A DNA stretch of 64,000 nucleotides from Leptospira johnsonii (GTDB taxonomy: Bacteria; Spirochaetota; Leptospiria; Leptospirales; Leptospiraceae). The number at the start of each line of letters is the position of its first letter. Within the stretch, counting starts at the first letter, position 1. A model generated the notes under the pieces. It worked only from the letters and a program-made list of their open reading frames with translations. It was not told the origin of the DNA and searched no databases. Below, piece by piece: positions 19,301 through 27,803 of the stretch. Where the stretch lies: assembly GCF_003112675.1 (NCBI RefSeq), contig NZ_BFAY01000006.1, positions 248,001-312,000 on the forward strand. Direction: 5' to 3'. The translations under genes were made by a program, and so were the position numbers.

Positions 19301-21279
19301 AAGGTATAACTGTATCTTGCATCTCCGGCTTTATCAAAGCCTCTACCAGTCAAACCAAGCACATTCCAATAGGAATATTCGCTTGTGGTATTAGAGAAAT
19401 AGATCGGATAAAATCTTCTCCTGGATTCCTGGTCTGTATCGTATTTTTCGTATAAGGTAACTAGTGAATATTTCTCCAACTTAGTCTTATATTCTTTCGA
19501 ATAAGAAAGAGGAGTTATTAATTCCTTGTATTCGGAAGTATCGTTCCATTGGAAAATCGGCAAAAGTGTATAACTTTCCGATTTATTCCCCTGCCAAGAG
19601 TCCCTGTAAAAATACCAGAACGGAAACAATATCCATCTGTCAAATTGGTCCCCGATCTCACTCCTTCTGGAATAAAATGGACCTACCCAAGTTCTAGTCT
19701 TATTCCAATAAGTGAATAACGGAATGATCCAAGTATATTCATTGCCTGACTGATTCCCTTTGGCCCATAAAGGAATAAAATGAAAATAATCATCGGACTT
19801 ATAGAACCAAAGAGGAAAGAAAAATCCTCGCTGAAATTTTCCTTGATCGTCCCAAGAAAGATAGGTATTGATAAAATAATTCTGAGAGGCTTCTTTTTCC
19901 TTATTTCGATAAAAAAGGAACCAAGGAAACAGAGTCGTAGTTTTGGAAAAATCCGAAGAATAATAAAAAATCGGCGTGATTACCTTGGACTCATCCGGTT
20001 TAAATGAATGATAATAGATCGGGAAAAACAAAAGTTTAGAAGATCCCGTCCAATCCTTCGTATAATAGAAATTTAAAGCATAAAAGTTCAGATCCGTAGC
20101 GGTCCGACTATAATAGAACGGAGGCAGTATCCCGAATTTTTCCGTGCCATTATCGAAATAAGCAGGAAACAGATAAAAATAATCGTTCTTTTTGTGGAAC
20201 ATGAATGGAAACAGATAAGAAGAAGAATAATCCCCCTTCTCGTTAGTGCTCCAACCGCTGATCAATAATACGTTTGTATCCGATTTACCTCCCGTCTCCC
20301 ATTTTCTATTAAATACGATCGGAATATTTGCATTATAATTTTGTAATTCACCGTTATGATAGTTCCGATTTAAGAAGAATGCAAGATAATAGGAAAATTT
20401 TTCCTCATTCTTTCCCCCACCTCCCAACTGAGGAGTTTCTTTCCATGTCTGACCGAAGAGAGGAGTAAAGAAGGAACCTTCTTCACCACCATTCCAAGAA
20501 TTATAAGAGAACAAAGGAAAGATCGTAAAATGAAAATCCTCCTTACTTGTATAACTATTGTACTGAGTATTATAGAAGAAGATCGGTAGAAAACTAAAAT
20601 GGAATTTTCTCTTTCCTGAGGCCCAATACACCAAAGGAAGAATGGAACCGTAAGATGATTCCCTATCTTCTCCCCAGTGAAAGATCAGAAAATGATTCCA
20701 ATCATCATTCAAGTTCCGATTCCGAAAGAACAGAAAAGGAACCGCAAAGTAAAAGGATTCTTCTTTGCCGCTTTCAATCGTTTTACTTCTACCGAACAAA
20801 GGAAGGAAAGAAGGAAACGAAACCCAACTCTCCGAAAACTTTTCTCCTCTGGATTCGTAGGAGTTATAGTGAAATAAAGAGAAGTTCACCCCCGAATCAG
20901 ATTGAGGGTCCTGAATGCGTTGTGCGTAATAAAGCGGAAAAAAATAAGATCTAAAAGATTCATTTTCCTTTGCGGATAAATGATCGATGAGAGGGAAAAA
21001 ACTTGTTTGAGTAAACTTAGGATAATTCGTGCGCGTATAAAGAACTAAGATATTCAGGGAATAATGCGGTCCCCAATATTCTTCACTGGCAAATGGAGGA
21101 AGCCTAAACCTGTATTTATCTTCTTTATCGCTTCCTAATATAGGCTTTTTCTCGGAAGTTAGGGTATCGAAGTAATCTGAAGCACTTATCTCGAAAGAAA
21201 AACAAAGAAGAAGGATCGGAAAAAATAGAATGGTGCATCCGATTTTAGGAGAAAAAATTTTCAGAAAATCCTTAATCAT
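16318..21279 (-). CDS. Giant exported aromatic-repeat protein, unknown function
   Basis: 1653 residues. An N-terminal hydrophobic segment (CTILFFPILLLCFSFEISAS) looks like a signal peptide cut near residue 34. Almost all the rest is built of short units, each with a proline inside a hydrophobic and aromatic strand, for example SYFFPLYYAQ, FLPIFFYN, LFFPIYYHS, WIIPLFTYWN, TWFPLYWNWD, HIFPFYFSGS and NFLPIYYYHS. I count over 40 such units, roughly 20-45 residues apart, separated by polar, charged stretches. The pattern suggests a very large beta-strand structure on the cell surface or in the outer membrane. I recognise no named domain. The ATG overlaps the DUF167 gene by eight bases, so it is probably read from the murJ-DUF167 transcript. 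Confidence 0.85.
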   Translation of the reverse strand: MIKDFLKIFSPKIGCTILFFPILLLCFSFEISASDYFDTLTSEKKPILGSDKEDKYRFRLPPFASEEYWGPHYSLNILVLYTRTNYPKFTQTSFFPLIDHLSAKENESFRSYFFPLYYAQRIQDPQSDSGVNFSLFHYNSYESRGEKFSESWVSFPSFLPLFGRSKTIESGKEESFYFAVPFLFFRNRNLNDDWNHFLIFHWGEDRESSYGSILPLVYWASGKRKFHFSFLPIFFYNTQYNSYTSKEDFHFTIFPLFSYNSWNGGEEGSFFTPLFGQTWKETPQLGGGGKNEEKFSYYLAFFLNRNYHNGELQNYNANIPIVFNRKWETGGKSDTNVLLISGWSTNEKGDYSSSYLFPFMFHKKNDYFYLFPAYFDNGTEKFGILPPFYYSRTATDLNFYALNFYYTKDWTGSSKLLFFPIYYHSFKPDESKVITPIFYYSSDFSKTTTLFPWFLFYRNKEKEASQNYFINTYLSWDDQGKFQRGFFFPLWFYKSDDYFHFIPLWAKGNQSGNEYTWIIPLFTYWNKTRTWVGPFYSRRSEIGDQFDRWILFPFWYFYRDSWQGNKSESYTLLPIFQWNDTSEYKELITPLSYSKEYKTKLEKYSLVTLYEKYDTDQESRRRFYPIYFSNTTSEYSYWNVLGLTGRGFDKAGDARYSYTFPFYFYKRDSFRLVLPFYLRFGKDYDIYTHFGLFHYWNRSAEKDNTWIWPLLWFSNVDKVRKESFTTWFPLYWNWDNSRSKGDMFIPLWLNYYEADKSLELKLAYSSSKTLGSFASSGTASLGATEKDYYLDADISFFYSLFSVSTRASISKEELQFWKENHPTDTSSQNISEVGSKNGPEQKEGLNQYNRLTKDKVRSFWGVSALFGIFSYERGDDRRHFRLLPLSWFSWSEKTSDKVYAAPLFFWSRIGDESYFVLFPFYGRQQQKENFQESYLLFGFLRGKQGEVRDYSVLWPITRFYSSPDAWGFRIFPLVVHDQSKDHSRTISPLYYRKRVVEGTTTSRSFHSLLLPLFHSGSESSQNQDLFQEKSYNLLIPLYLSYGSKVQSLSGESYESNFYTLLSAYSSKKELNGEESSSLFTPFYYYSRSKGASETQEQTTKVDFLFFPTVYSKRNSTQNTLFVLGYYSESSPSVSQGNFLGLVSSSKEKNGERISSRFHIFPFYFSGSEKEGEKVVESYTTVPIFYYGYKKGNGSGWNILGILNGSGSDQESSFAIYPFYSNKEKNVPNVYKERVTWGLLYYSDRTEFQAGSWNTFNVNPFGVFSSSGSKNLETSSSFYFLPIPFLYTSSEKQNLENREYFKRDVTFLKLIDYSKYESVSLKEGSTDKVVDQWRDFTAFFLFSNTLHTVKDLKKEETTSTYFKSYLFPVYRFESENDPFKKEKHLNFLLINDYKSGNSGLERLVVGPAFYLDNSERTAYGLAPLAFYRKSKESRFWFAFGFYSYKDNDWDRWGFAGIFDTNYENYQKRRNLNFFLGLIHTELEDQRTRVAIFGGLLGGYERSPDYSDTNFLWLRWKSVPGDTLANFLPIYYYHSDPSGTATLIPPVLGYFSSEKDGRFDMLGLGLLYYRNQKISKEEDLMLVGPGLFYYRQYGNNMNGLHAMGILAIPGMGGLIWDWEYETKTKYSKYSILNLLYSHTITKDGNEIDRVLGIKL

Positions 21280-21493
21280 AAACTTCCAGAAGTTTTAACT
21301 TACTCTTTTCTCCCCTGAGAATTTGTACCTTTGAAGGAGCCAGCCCCAATTCTTTCGCAACGGCTCGGACCACGGCGTCATTCGCCTTACCTTCAGTGGC
21401 AGGCTCTTTTACAGCAACCGTCCAAATACCGTCTTCCCCTTTAGTTACGGAGGGTTTTTTAGAATTCGGTTTTACTCGGACCTGAATTTTCAC
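21272..21493 (-). CDS. DUF167 family protein (YggU-like)
   Basis: 73 residues from a GTG start at 21493, which has GGAAG seven bases upstream; a TTG at 21511 would add six residues without a clear ribosome-binding site. The start KIQVRVKPNSKKPSVT and the core EGKANDAVVRAVAKELGLAPSKVQILRGEKSKLKLLEV are the DUF167 signature. The function of the family is unknown; it is often a neighbour of membrane or cell-division genes. It lies 20 bases after murJ and overlaps the giant repeat gene. Confidence 0.85.
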   Translation of the reverse strand: MKIQVRVKPNSKKPSVTKGEDGIWTVAVKEPATEGKANDAVVRAVAKELGLAPSKVQILRGEKSKLKLLEVYD

Positions 21494-21513
21494 CGCGGAT
21501 CTTCCGGGCAAAA

Positions 21514-23103
21514 TTACTTCTTACGAAATATTTTTCCAGCTATTAACCTTATCTCTTCCAGGCCCAAAATCAGACTGATCAGGAAAAAAATTGCCATACC
21601 CGGAAGGATCGCTGCACAAAGTGAGATCCTGGAAGAATTCGCATAACTTAAGTTCTTTTCGGAAAGAAATTCCAAAGCCCAAGGATGGATCATTTCCTTG
21701 TAAAAGAATAAAAATGCACCCATTGCTAAAAGAGGAAGGATCAATTTTGCTATTTTAGAAAGAAAACCTTCCCAAGGAAAAGGAACATCGTGCTTTTTTA
21801 AGCTACGAGAAAGTAAGGTCCAGGTCACGATAGTAGATACAGCGGAAGATAATGCGATCGCGGAATGTTTTAAGAAAAAGATCAGAGAAAAATTCAAGGA
21901 CAGGTTCAGGACAAAAGTGAATGCTTGGACCCTTAATGGAGTTTTAGTATCTTGGAACGCATAGTAGGTGGAGATCAAAACCTTATTCATGCTATAGAAT
22001 GGAACCGCTAATGAATAAAATATCAAAGGTATGATCGTAGTTTCCGTAGCCAAATGATCCCATCTTCCTCCATAATAAATGGAGTCCAAGATCGGCCCGG
22101 CTAAGATCCCAATTCCTAGAGCGGCAGGTGCAGTTAAAAAAGCTGCGAATCCTAAAACTCCTAACATTTCCTTAGGAACCTCGGAATGTTTATCTTGTTT
22201 TAAGGAAGAAAGTAATGCAGGTAAAGTTGTAGTAGCAAGTGCCACTCCAATGATCCCGGTAGGAAGTTGCACTAACCTCTGCGCATAATCCAAACTAACG
22301 ACCGCTCCTAGACCAGGATTCGTATTCTGCACATAGTTTGCTAAAAATATATCTACCAAAAGACCAAGCTGATAAAAACCGCCTCCGACTGCCGCAGGCA
22401 ACATCAGTTTAAATATTTTTGAAATAGCAGGATGTTTATAATTAAAGGAGAAAATCGGGCCTTCTCCATTTTTAGAAACATACCAGGCCTGGACTGTCAG
22501 CTGTATGATCCCTCCTCCTACGATCGCAAAACATAAAACCCTCACCTTGGTCAAAAGTTCCCATTCTACAAAGGGGAAAATTCCCAAAAAAACTGTGAGG
22601 TAACTTAGGTTCAGAATAATTGGAGAAAGAGAAGGAACAAAAAATCGATTCTTGACGTTAGAGATCGCCATATAGATCGACGAAAGACTTGCGGTAACAA
22701 TTAAGAAAAATAGAATATAAGTAAGCTCTACCACAAGTCCTGAATACTCAGGAGTTCCGCCGACCAAGATAGGAAGAGCGAATGGAGAGAATGTAAAAAC
22801 GATTACTACGAAGCTTAAAAGGATTACAAAAAGAAAACTTAATACTGCGCCGCTCATTTTTCGAGCGGCAACTACCCCTTCCTTCTCCGAATCCGAGTAT
22901 AATGGCATAAAGGATTGGGAAAGAGTTCCTTCTGCCAATAAATTGCGGAACATATTGGGCAATCTATAGGCGACTGAAAATGCGGAAGCCACTGTGCCTG
23001 TCCCGAAAGACACGGCCATAAAATGGTCTCGGAACACTCCTAAAATTCTGGAAACGAGGGTGTAAAAAGAAAGAGCGAAACTTCTTCTGGCTGCTTGGGA
23101 CAA
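21514..23103 (-). CDS. murJ: Lipid II flippase MurJ (MviN)
   Basis: 529 residues from a TTG start with AGGA five bases upstream. MurJ moves lipid II across the inner membrane during peptidoglycan synthesis. The N-terminus RRSFALSFYTLVSRILGVFRDHFMAVSFGTGTVASAF and the segment RLPNMFRNLLAEGTLSQSFMPLYSD are diagnostic, with the arginines expected in the central cavity. About 14 membrane segments follow. It is the fourth gene of a minus-strand cluster that starts at lipB. The sequence looks intact and essential. Confidence 0.95.
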   Translation of the reverse strand: MSQAARRSFALSFYTLVSRILGVFRDHFMAVSFGTGTVASAFSVAYRLPNMFRNLLAEGTLSQSFMPLYSDSEKEGVVAARKMSGAVLSFLFVILLSFVVIVFTFSPFALPILVGGTPEYSGLVVELTYILFFLIVTASLSSIYMAISNVKNRFFVPSLSPIILNLSYLTVFLGIFPFVEWELLTKVRVLCFAIVGGGIIQLTVQAWYVSKNGEGPIFSFNYKHPAISKIFKLMLPAAVGGGFYQLGLLVDIFLANYVQNTNPGLGAVVSLDYAQRLVQLPTGIIGVALATTTLPALLSSLKQDKHSEVPKEMLGVLGFAAFLTAPAALGIGILAGPILDSIYYGGRWDHLATETTIIPLIFYSLAVPFYSMNKVLISTYYAFQDTKTPLRVQAFTFVLNLSLNFSLIFFLKHSAIALSSAVSTIVTWTLLSRSLKKHDVPFPWEGFLSKIAKLILPLLAMGAFLFFYKEMIHPWALEFLSEKNLSYANSSRISLCAAILPGMAIFFLISLILGLEEIRLIAGKIFRKK

Positions 23104-23142
23104 GGAGATCCTACATGGTCGGTGCTTCCGACTAAATTGAAA

Positions 23143-23847
23143 CTAACCTAATAGTTTCTCCAAGTATCGAACTCCACCAGTCCGACTCACGTCAAACTGA
23201 ATTCCGCAACTAGGACATTGGTGGCGTCCAAGAGTTTTGATCCTCAGTCTTGCCCTGCAAGACTCGCAGTATAAGATCCTTTCTTGGACGTTTCTCGCAT
23301 TCTCTAAAGAATGATCCAGATCCTTTCCGATCTTAGACTTCTCTGCAGGCTCTTGTCCTGGAATGGGAAGAGTGCTGATCTCAGGAACATATACATCCGA
23401 CTTGCTTAGACTAGAAGAAGGACTGGAATAAAACTGGATAGGTTTAGTTTGTCTGAGAGAAGAAACGCTTTCCGATCTCTCGGATCTTGTCCTTCTATCT
23501 TCTATCTTCAAAGAAGAAAGCCAAACTTCTGCGTCTTTTTCATTCCTGAAAAAATTAGGACTCTTGTTTAAGCCGAACAATCCTAAGACCAGTAGACCTT
23601 CTTCGTTCCAATCGCTGAATGCAATATTGCCGCCGAATTTTTCGAAGAAGTTTTTTAATTCCACAAGTGCAGAGATACCGTCTTCTTCTATATATTCCAC
23701 AAAACGGGCATTGACGAGCACAAGCCTTTCCCCTTCTTCCCAGCGTGTTTTGATAAAACGTACCAGATCGAATGCAGAATAGGAATCCAGAACCCCCTTA
23801 GGAGTTACCTTCAATATATGTCCCAGTTTTGTAGTATGAATTTCCAA
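23143..23847 (-). CDS. STAS-domain protein with C-terminal zinc ribbon
   Basis: 234 residues from a TTG start (AGGA nine bases upstream, inside the end of the previous gene). Residues 1-110 resemble a STAS (anti-sigma-factor antagonist) fold: GVLDSYSAFDLVRFIKTRW, then LVLVNARFVEYIEEDGISALVELKNFFEKFG, where a phosphorylatable serine is expected but the tip reads EEDGIS. A serine-rich linker follows, then a zinc ribbon with two cysteine pairs (CESCRARLRIKTLGRHQCPSCG). This combination is not one I know as a standard fusion. It may sense or scaffold a partner in a signalling switch. It lies between a membrane protein and murJ. Confidence 0.72.
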   Translation of the reverse strand: MEIHTTKLGHILKVTPKGVLDSYSAFDLVRFIKTRWEEGERLVLVNARFVEYIEEDGISALVELKNFFEKFGGNIAFSDWNEEGLLVLGLFGLNKSPNFFRNEKDAEVWLSSLKIEDRRTRSERSESVSSLRQTKPIQFYSSPSSSLSKSDVYVPEISTLPIPGQEPAEKSKIGKDLDHSLENARNVQERILYCESCRARLRIKTLGRHQCPSCGIQFDVSRTGGVRYLEKLLG

Positions 23848-23853
23848 AAAAGT

Positions 23854-24834
23854 TTATCCTAGATAAATAGCGTCTATAATTTCCGCTTTCTCCCTATTGA
23901 CTGCTTGTGCGGGAGAAGTAGTCTGCATCACAGGAGCTGACACAGGGCTCTGCGAAACAGGTGCCGGGTTTTGGCTTTGGTAAGAAGGAGCAGAAGAAGT
24001 ATTCTCTCTCCAACGAATAGGCCCTTGTGTCTGAGCAAAGTCCACCTTCTCCCATAAAGGAGGAGCAGATGGATGTTCCGCAATATACTTTCCATCCTGA
24101 GTAAAGGAAGTGCGAACGCTCTTAATAAGCAAATGAGCAAATCCTAATATAAGAGCACAGATAAGAGCGATAATCGCATTATTCTGCAAAGTCCACCAGA
24201 AAAGTTCTGTCTGGATCTTAACAAAATGTGCAAAGTTCCCTCTTTCATATTTCATATGAAGAGAGGCCACTCTTTCCAATTTTTCAGGATGATACACTGC
24301 CATAGAAAGAAGAACGCTCGGTTCCGAAATTTCAGGAAAATAAGGAGAAACAATCTGCATCAATTTATCGTTTTGGAATGTATTTTTTTCTCCCAAAAGG
24401 ATTGGAGTTCCTATCTGCCATTTTCTTAAATGATGAGCAGAAGTATAACTAGGAGATAAAAACTTAGGTTCCGGTTTTCTTTTTGCCTTAGGATCGGACA
24501 CATAATCCTCGTTAGACGATGCAAGTACGATCCCAGAATCGTCAGCTAAGCTGATCTCGGAAATAATAAATCCTTCCTTATCGCCTGAAGTAACTTTTAC
24601 GAGTCTAGTAAATGCAAAATTCAGATCATCCAGTCTGTCTTTGCTCAATTTTCCTTCGCTAGACTTAGAAATAGCACCGATTGTATCTCTTGCTCTTTGG
24701 TCTGAAAGATTTTTGATCTGCTCGAAAGAAGCAAGAGAAGATTCCAAAAAGGACCAAGCAGAGGCCCCGACAGCGATCCCTTCGCAAACCAAAAGTGCTA
24801 AAATGAAAAATAGAATATGTTTAAAAATTTGCAC
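23854..24834 (-). CDS. Two-helix membrane protein with extracytoplasmic sensor-like domain
   Basis: 326 residues from a GTG start (AGAGG seven bases upstream). A first membrane helix (residues 1-25) and a second (IIALICALILGFAHLLI near 225) flank a roughly 190-residue extracytoplasmic part that includes IVLASSNEDYVSDP and HLRKWQIGTPILL, like periplasmic sensor domains of the Cache type. The cytoplasmic tail is rich in Ser, Pro, Gln and Thr and ends EIIDAIYLG, with no output domain. The downstream STAS/zinc-ribbon gene could be its partner; that is inference. I do not recognise a family. Confidence 0.6.
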   Translation of the reverse strand: MQIFKHILFFILALLVCEGIAVGASAWSFLESSLASFEQIKNLSDQRARDTIGAISKSSEGKLSKDRLDDLNFAFTRLVKVTSGDKEGFIISEISLADDSGIVLASSNEDYVSDPKAKRKPEPKFLSPSYTSAHHLRKWQIGTPILLGEKNTFQNDKLMQIVSPYFPEISEPSVLLSMAVYHPEKLERVASLHMKYERGNFAHFVKIQTELFWWTLQNNAIIALICALILGFAHLLIKSVRTSFTQDGKYIAEHPSAPPLWEKVDFAQTQGPIRWRENTSSAPSYQSQNPAPVSQSPVSAPVMQTTSPAQAVNREKAEIIDAIYLG

Positions 24835-24899
24835 CTGAGGACCTCTCTTCTTTTAAAAATCGGCCGATTTCGGCTTTTTTCTAAAGAATAAAAATCCTT

Positions 24900-25589
24900 T
24901 TAGGTGCGGATTCTCTCTTTTAACGGATTTAAATTTTCCAGGAATTTGGACTGAAAAGCCAGGATCCATTCCTTCTTCTTATCTTCTCCGCTATCTAGTC
25001 CCAATTGGGAGACCGAAATCATAGATTTCCAGTCCTGTCCGCAAGGATGGATACACTGAAAGGCGGAAAAATCGTTAGAAACGTTGAGAGCGATCCCGTA
25101 GCTAGTGAACCAGGACTTGAACAGAACTCCCATGGAAAGAATTTTGCGATTTGGAGAATCGGAAAGATAGAGTCCAGGTGCATTCGGATTTTTTACCAGA
25201 TCCAAACCCCAGACTTTCTTTGTGGAATAAATTGCAGATTCCAGGATTTGTTCCAGAAAATCCGAGATGGAAATTTCTCTTTTTTTTAAGTCCAAATGTA
25301 TATAGGTAACGATCTGCCCGGGCTCATGAGCGGTATAGTCCCCTCCTCTTTTTATGTATTGGAGAGAGATCCCATGTTCGGAAAGGAAGTCCTCATTTCG
25401 GAGAAGATTGTCGATATTATAATTGATCCCACCGGTAATCGTAAGAGGGTGTTCTAAAAATAGAATCGATTCCCTCCGATTTTCCCGGGACTTCTCTTGG
25501 AAGCGGACGTAAGCTTCGTACGGAAGGGGATTTTTCAGGGAAAAAGCCTGCACACTCGTATTATTTATGGAAAAGCTGCTCGAAGTCAT
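24900..25589 (-). CDS. lipB: Octanoyl-[acyl-carrier-protein]:protein N-octanoyltransferase
   Basis: 229 residues from the ATG at 25589, with GGAG ten bases upstream. LipB moves octanoate from acyl carrier protein to the lipoyl domains of 2-oxoacid dehydrogenases and the glycine cleavage system. The RGGDYTAHEPGQIVTYIH loop, RKILSMGV with the catalytic lysine, and IHPCGQDW with the catalytic cysteine are visible. Compared with the usual TyHGPGQ, the glycine is replaced by Glu (AHEPGQ), which may affect the substrate loop. It overlaps the divergent Panacea-like gene by 23 bases. Confidence 0.93.
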   Translation of the reverse strand: MTSSSFSINNTSVQAFSLKNPLPYEAYVRFQEKSRENRRESILFLEHPLTITGGINYNIDNLLRNEDFLSEHGISLQYIKRGGDYTAHEPGQIVTYIHLDLKKREISISDFLEQILESAIYSTKKVWGLDLVKNPNAPGLYLSDSPNRKILSMGVLFKSWFTSYGIALNVSNDFSAFQCIHPCGQDWKSMISVSQLGLDSGEDKKKEWILAFQSKFLENLNPLKERIRT

Positions 25590-26100
25590 CTCCTTTATAC
25601 TCCAAAGATCTCCCAAAGGGCGAAACCGTCAGGAACTCGCAAAATTAATTTATCTTTCTGACGGAGTATTCTTCCAAAAATACGCCAAAGTGATTACGGA
25701 GCAGAAATACATCCATCTGGAGGATTCTCCTTACCCGATGGAACTGAATCAGGCGCTTCTCCACCTGAAAGAAAATCGTCTAATAGATGTGACCCCAAAA
25801 TTGACCGAGACCGGGATCTCGGGTTATCTATTAACCTGGGTCGGAACCGAGCATGAGGACGAGATAGACCTGAACCGTCAGGAAAAAAGAATTCTTCGCA
25901 AGGTTCTGGAAAATTTCAAAGGAAGTGTTTACGACGAAAATCGAGTGTATCCGAATTTATATGAGAATTACGTGATCACACCCCTTTTCTCGGAAATAAA
26001 GTTTAGCAAAGAAACTATTAACACTAAAATCCATTTCTTTAAGAGAAAAACGCTTTTGAATATCTCGGGCAAAATATTTAAGGTACTTTTTAGCGAGTAA
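25567..26100 (+). CDS. Panacea/SocA-like (DUF4065) protein
   Basis: 177 residues. ELAKLIYLSDGVFFQKYAKVITEQKYIHLEDSPYPMEL near residues 23-60, followed by LLHLKENRLIDV, is the pattern of the Panacea/SocA domain seen in the SocA antitoxin and related adaptor or phage-defence antitoxins. No toxin gene sits next to it: panD follows six bases later in the same orientation. No ribosome-binding site is visible before the ATG, which lies inside lipB on the other strand. It may act in regulation rather than as an antitoxin. Family assignment is tentative. Confidence 0.55.
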   Translation: MEKLLEVISFILQRSPKGRNRQELAKLIYLSDGVFFQKYAKVITEQKYIHLEDSPYPMELNQALLHLKENRLIDVTPKLTETGISGYLLTWVGTEHEDEIDLNRQEKRILRKVLENFKGSVYDENRVYPNLYENYVITPLFSEIKFSKETINTKIHFFKRKTLLNISGKIFKVLFSE

Positions 26101-26105
26101 ACTGA

Positions 26106-26462
26106 ATGCTCATCACTGTTTGCAAAGGTAAAATCCATAGAGCCACCGTAACCGACGCGGACCTGAATTATGAGGGAAGCCTCACGGTAGATATGGATTT
26201 AGTAGACGCCGCAGGAATGTTTCCTTACGAAAAAGTTTCCGTTGTGAATGTAAACAATGGTTCCAGATTCGAGACATATCTGATCGAAGGCAAGAGAGGT
26301 TCCGGAGAGATCTGTTTGAACGGTGCCGCTGCCCGTCTCGGAATGAAAGGAGACAAAGTAATCATCATCTCCTACGGTTCCTTGGAAGAAAAGGACCTGC
26401 CAAAAGGTTACAAACCCCAAGTCGTGCTCGTGGACGACAAGAATCACATCAAAAAAGCCTAA
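26106..26462 (+). CDS. panD: Aspartate 1-decarboxylase (pyruvoyl-dependent)
   Basis: 118 residues. PanD makes beta-alanine for pantothenate and CoA synthesis. The self-cleavage site Gly24-Ser25 in NYEGSLTVD is present and would yield the pyruvoyl group. Lys9, Arg54 and Tyr58 stand at the positions used for substrate binding. KVIIISYG follows as expected. It lies six bases after the Panacea-like gene, so the two are probably co-transcribed, and its own ribosome-binding site is weak. Confidence 0.96.
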   Translation: MLITVCKGKIHRATVTDADLNYEGSLTVDMDLVDAAGMFPYEKVSVVNVNNGSRFETYLIEGKRGSGEICLNGAAARLGMKGDKVIIISYGSLEEKDLPKGYKPQVVLVDDKNHIKKA

Positions 26463-26637
26463 TTTCTTAGGTTTAATCCGCTGGACTAAATTTGTACTCC
26501 GGATAGAATCTGATACGTTTTCCGCCCGAAATCGAATTCTTCTCATTTTTTTGAGGAAAAACGAGAAGTAACGGCTAAGTTTCAGGGCTTAGAAGTCGAT
26601 ATTCAAATTGAAGAACCGTACTGGGACAATAAACCGC

Positions 26638-27486
26638 ATGAAATCCATCGCAAAATTTTCTTTTATCCTATTATTCTTAATTTTGGGAAATGGCATTTCC
26701 GGCCAAAACAATGCAGAGAAGGAAAGCAAAGGTTCCGAGGGAGTGGAATATTACCCACTCGCGTATTACGACGATCGCCTCTTAGTCAAAGAAGTTTCCT
26801 TCTTCCGCAGACATGCAGATAACGGAAAAGGCGAGTTCATGGACGTAATGGTAGAACTCGAAAACAGAGACTTCGACGCAGCGAACTTCTCCATTTATAT
26901 TTTAGCAGTAAATGAAACTCCTCTTTCTAAAGTGGATGATCGCAGAGAATTGGTCCCTTTCCCTAAATGGAGACAATTCGATGTGGAAGAAGAAACAAAG
27001 GTAGTAAACTTCCAGAATTTAGTTCCCGTAAAACTAGACAGTAAAAACGTTTGGGGAGAGAAGAAGTTTGCAGAAGTGAAGAAGAACTACGATGAGAAGA
27101 TCGCGAAAGGAGAAAAAGTAAAATTCCCTAATCCGAATCTGGACACTTTAGTTCATTATCTCACTAATAATCCTAAGGATGCGCTTCCTATCGTTCTTTA
27201 CGGAGAAGAAGGACCTGCAAAAGATAAAGTACTAATCAGTAATTTTGTGCCTCAAACTGCAGAAGATCTGCAAAAACAAAAGCACGATACTTTAAGCAAA
27301 CACACTTATACCATATACAATGCTAAGTATAAATCCACGATCTTCTCTCATCATTACACAGAGTATCGTCCTGGATATTTTACTTTTAACAAGGTTGTGG
27401 TTTTGATCTTCAACCCTCAAAAAGAGAAGAACAAACTAGTCTATCGTAAGATCATAGACATCAACGGTTTGAAATTGGTGAACTAA
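26638..27486 (+). CDS. Exported protein, unknown function
   Basis: 282 residues from the ATG at 26638; a TTG at 26608 in the same frame would place ten extra residues before the signal and is less likely. The N-terminus MKSIAKFSFILLFLILGNGISGQ is a clear signal peptide without a lipobox. The mature part holds EYYPLAYYDDRLLVKEVSFF, FMDVMVELENRDFDAANFS and a lysine-rich middle, ending GLKLVN. No known domain is visible. It is a single-gene unit ended by a strong terminator. It could be a periplasmic or outer-membrane protein. Confidence 0.72.
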   Translation: MKSIAKFSFILLFLILGNGISGQNNAEKESKGSEGVEYYPLAYYDDRLLVKEVSFFRRHADNGKGEFMDVMVELENRDFDAANFSIYILAVNETPLSKVDDRRELVPFPKWRQFDVEEETKVVNFQNLVPVKLDSKNVWGEKKFAEVKKNYDEKIAKGEKVKFPNPNLDTLVHYLTNNPKDALPIVLYGEEGPAKDKVLISNFVPQTAEDLQKQKHDTLSKHTYTIYNAKYKSTIFSHHYTEYRPGYFTFNKVVVLIFNPQKEKNKLVYRKIIDINGLKLVN

Positions 27487-27524
27487 GATTTAAAGATTGC
27501 GGCTTTCAATTAAGCCTGACTAAT

Positions 27525-27557
27525 AAAAAAGGACCCAAAGAGTGGGTCCTTTTTTTG
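27525..27557 (+). terminator. Rho-independent terminator after the exported protein
   Basis: Stem AAAAAGGACCCA/TGGGTCCTTTTT with loop AAGAG and a T-run on the right and A-run on the left, so it can also act for the minus-strand gene ending at 27561. Confidence 0.9.
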
Positions 27558-27560
27558 TGT

Positions 27561-27803
27561 TCAGGGATTTTGACCGGACCCGGGTCGACGGTAACGATCT
27601 ATGCTGCCCGGAACGAATCTTGTGGTCCATTGTCCTCGGTCGATGTTTTTCTCCACCCAACCTTTTCCATGATCCCATCTACCGTCCGATATAAAATCGA
27701 AAAAGTAAGAGGAATTCATGTAACGATAGGAGTCCATGATATCTAAGATATCTCGACTCTCCGAGTCCTCAGGAGCCTCTTCGAAGAAGAAGTTGCTATC
27801 CAT
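27561..27803 (-). CDS. Small hypothetical protein
   Basis: 80 residues, acidic at the N-terminus (FFFEEAPEDSESRDILDIMDSY) and basic at the C-terminus. It is aromatic-rich with repeated Tyr/Phe and has no membrane helix or cysteine. An AGAGG-like sequence precedes the ATG closely. It sits in a quiet gap between terminators, in line with 27883-28170. No family recognised. Confidence 0.5.
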   Translation of the reverse strand: MDSNFFFEEAPEDSESRDILDIMDSYRYMNSSYFFDFISDGRWDHGKGWVEKNIDRGQWTTRFVPGSIDRYRRPGSGQNP

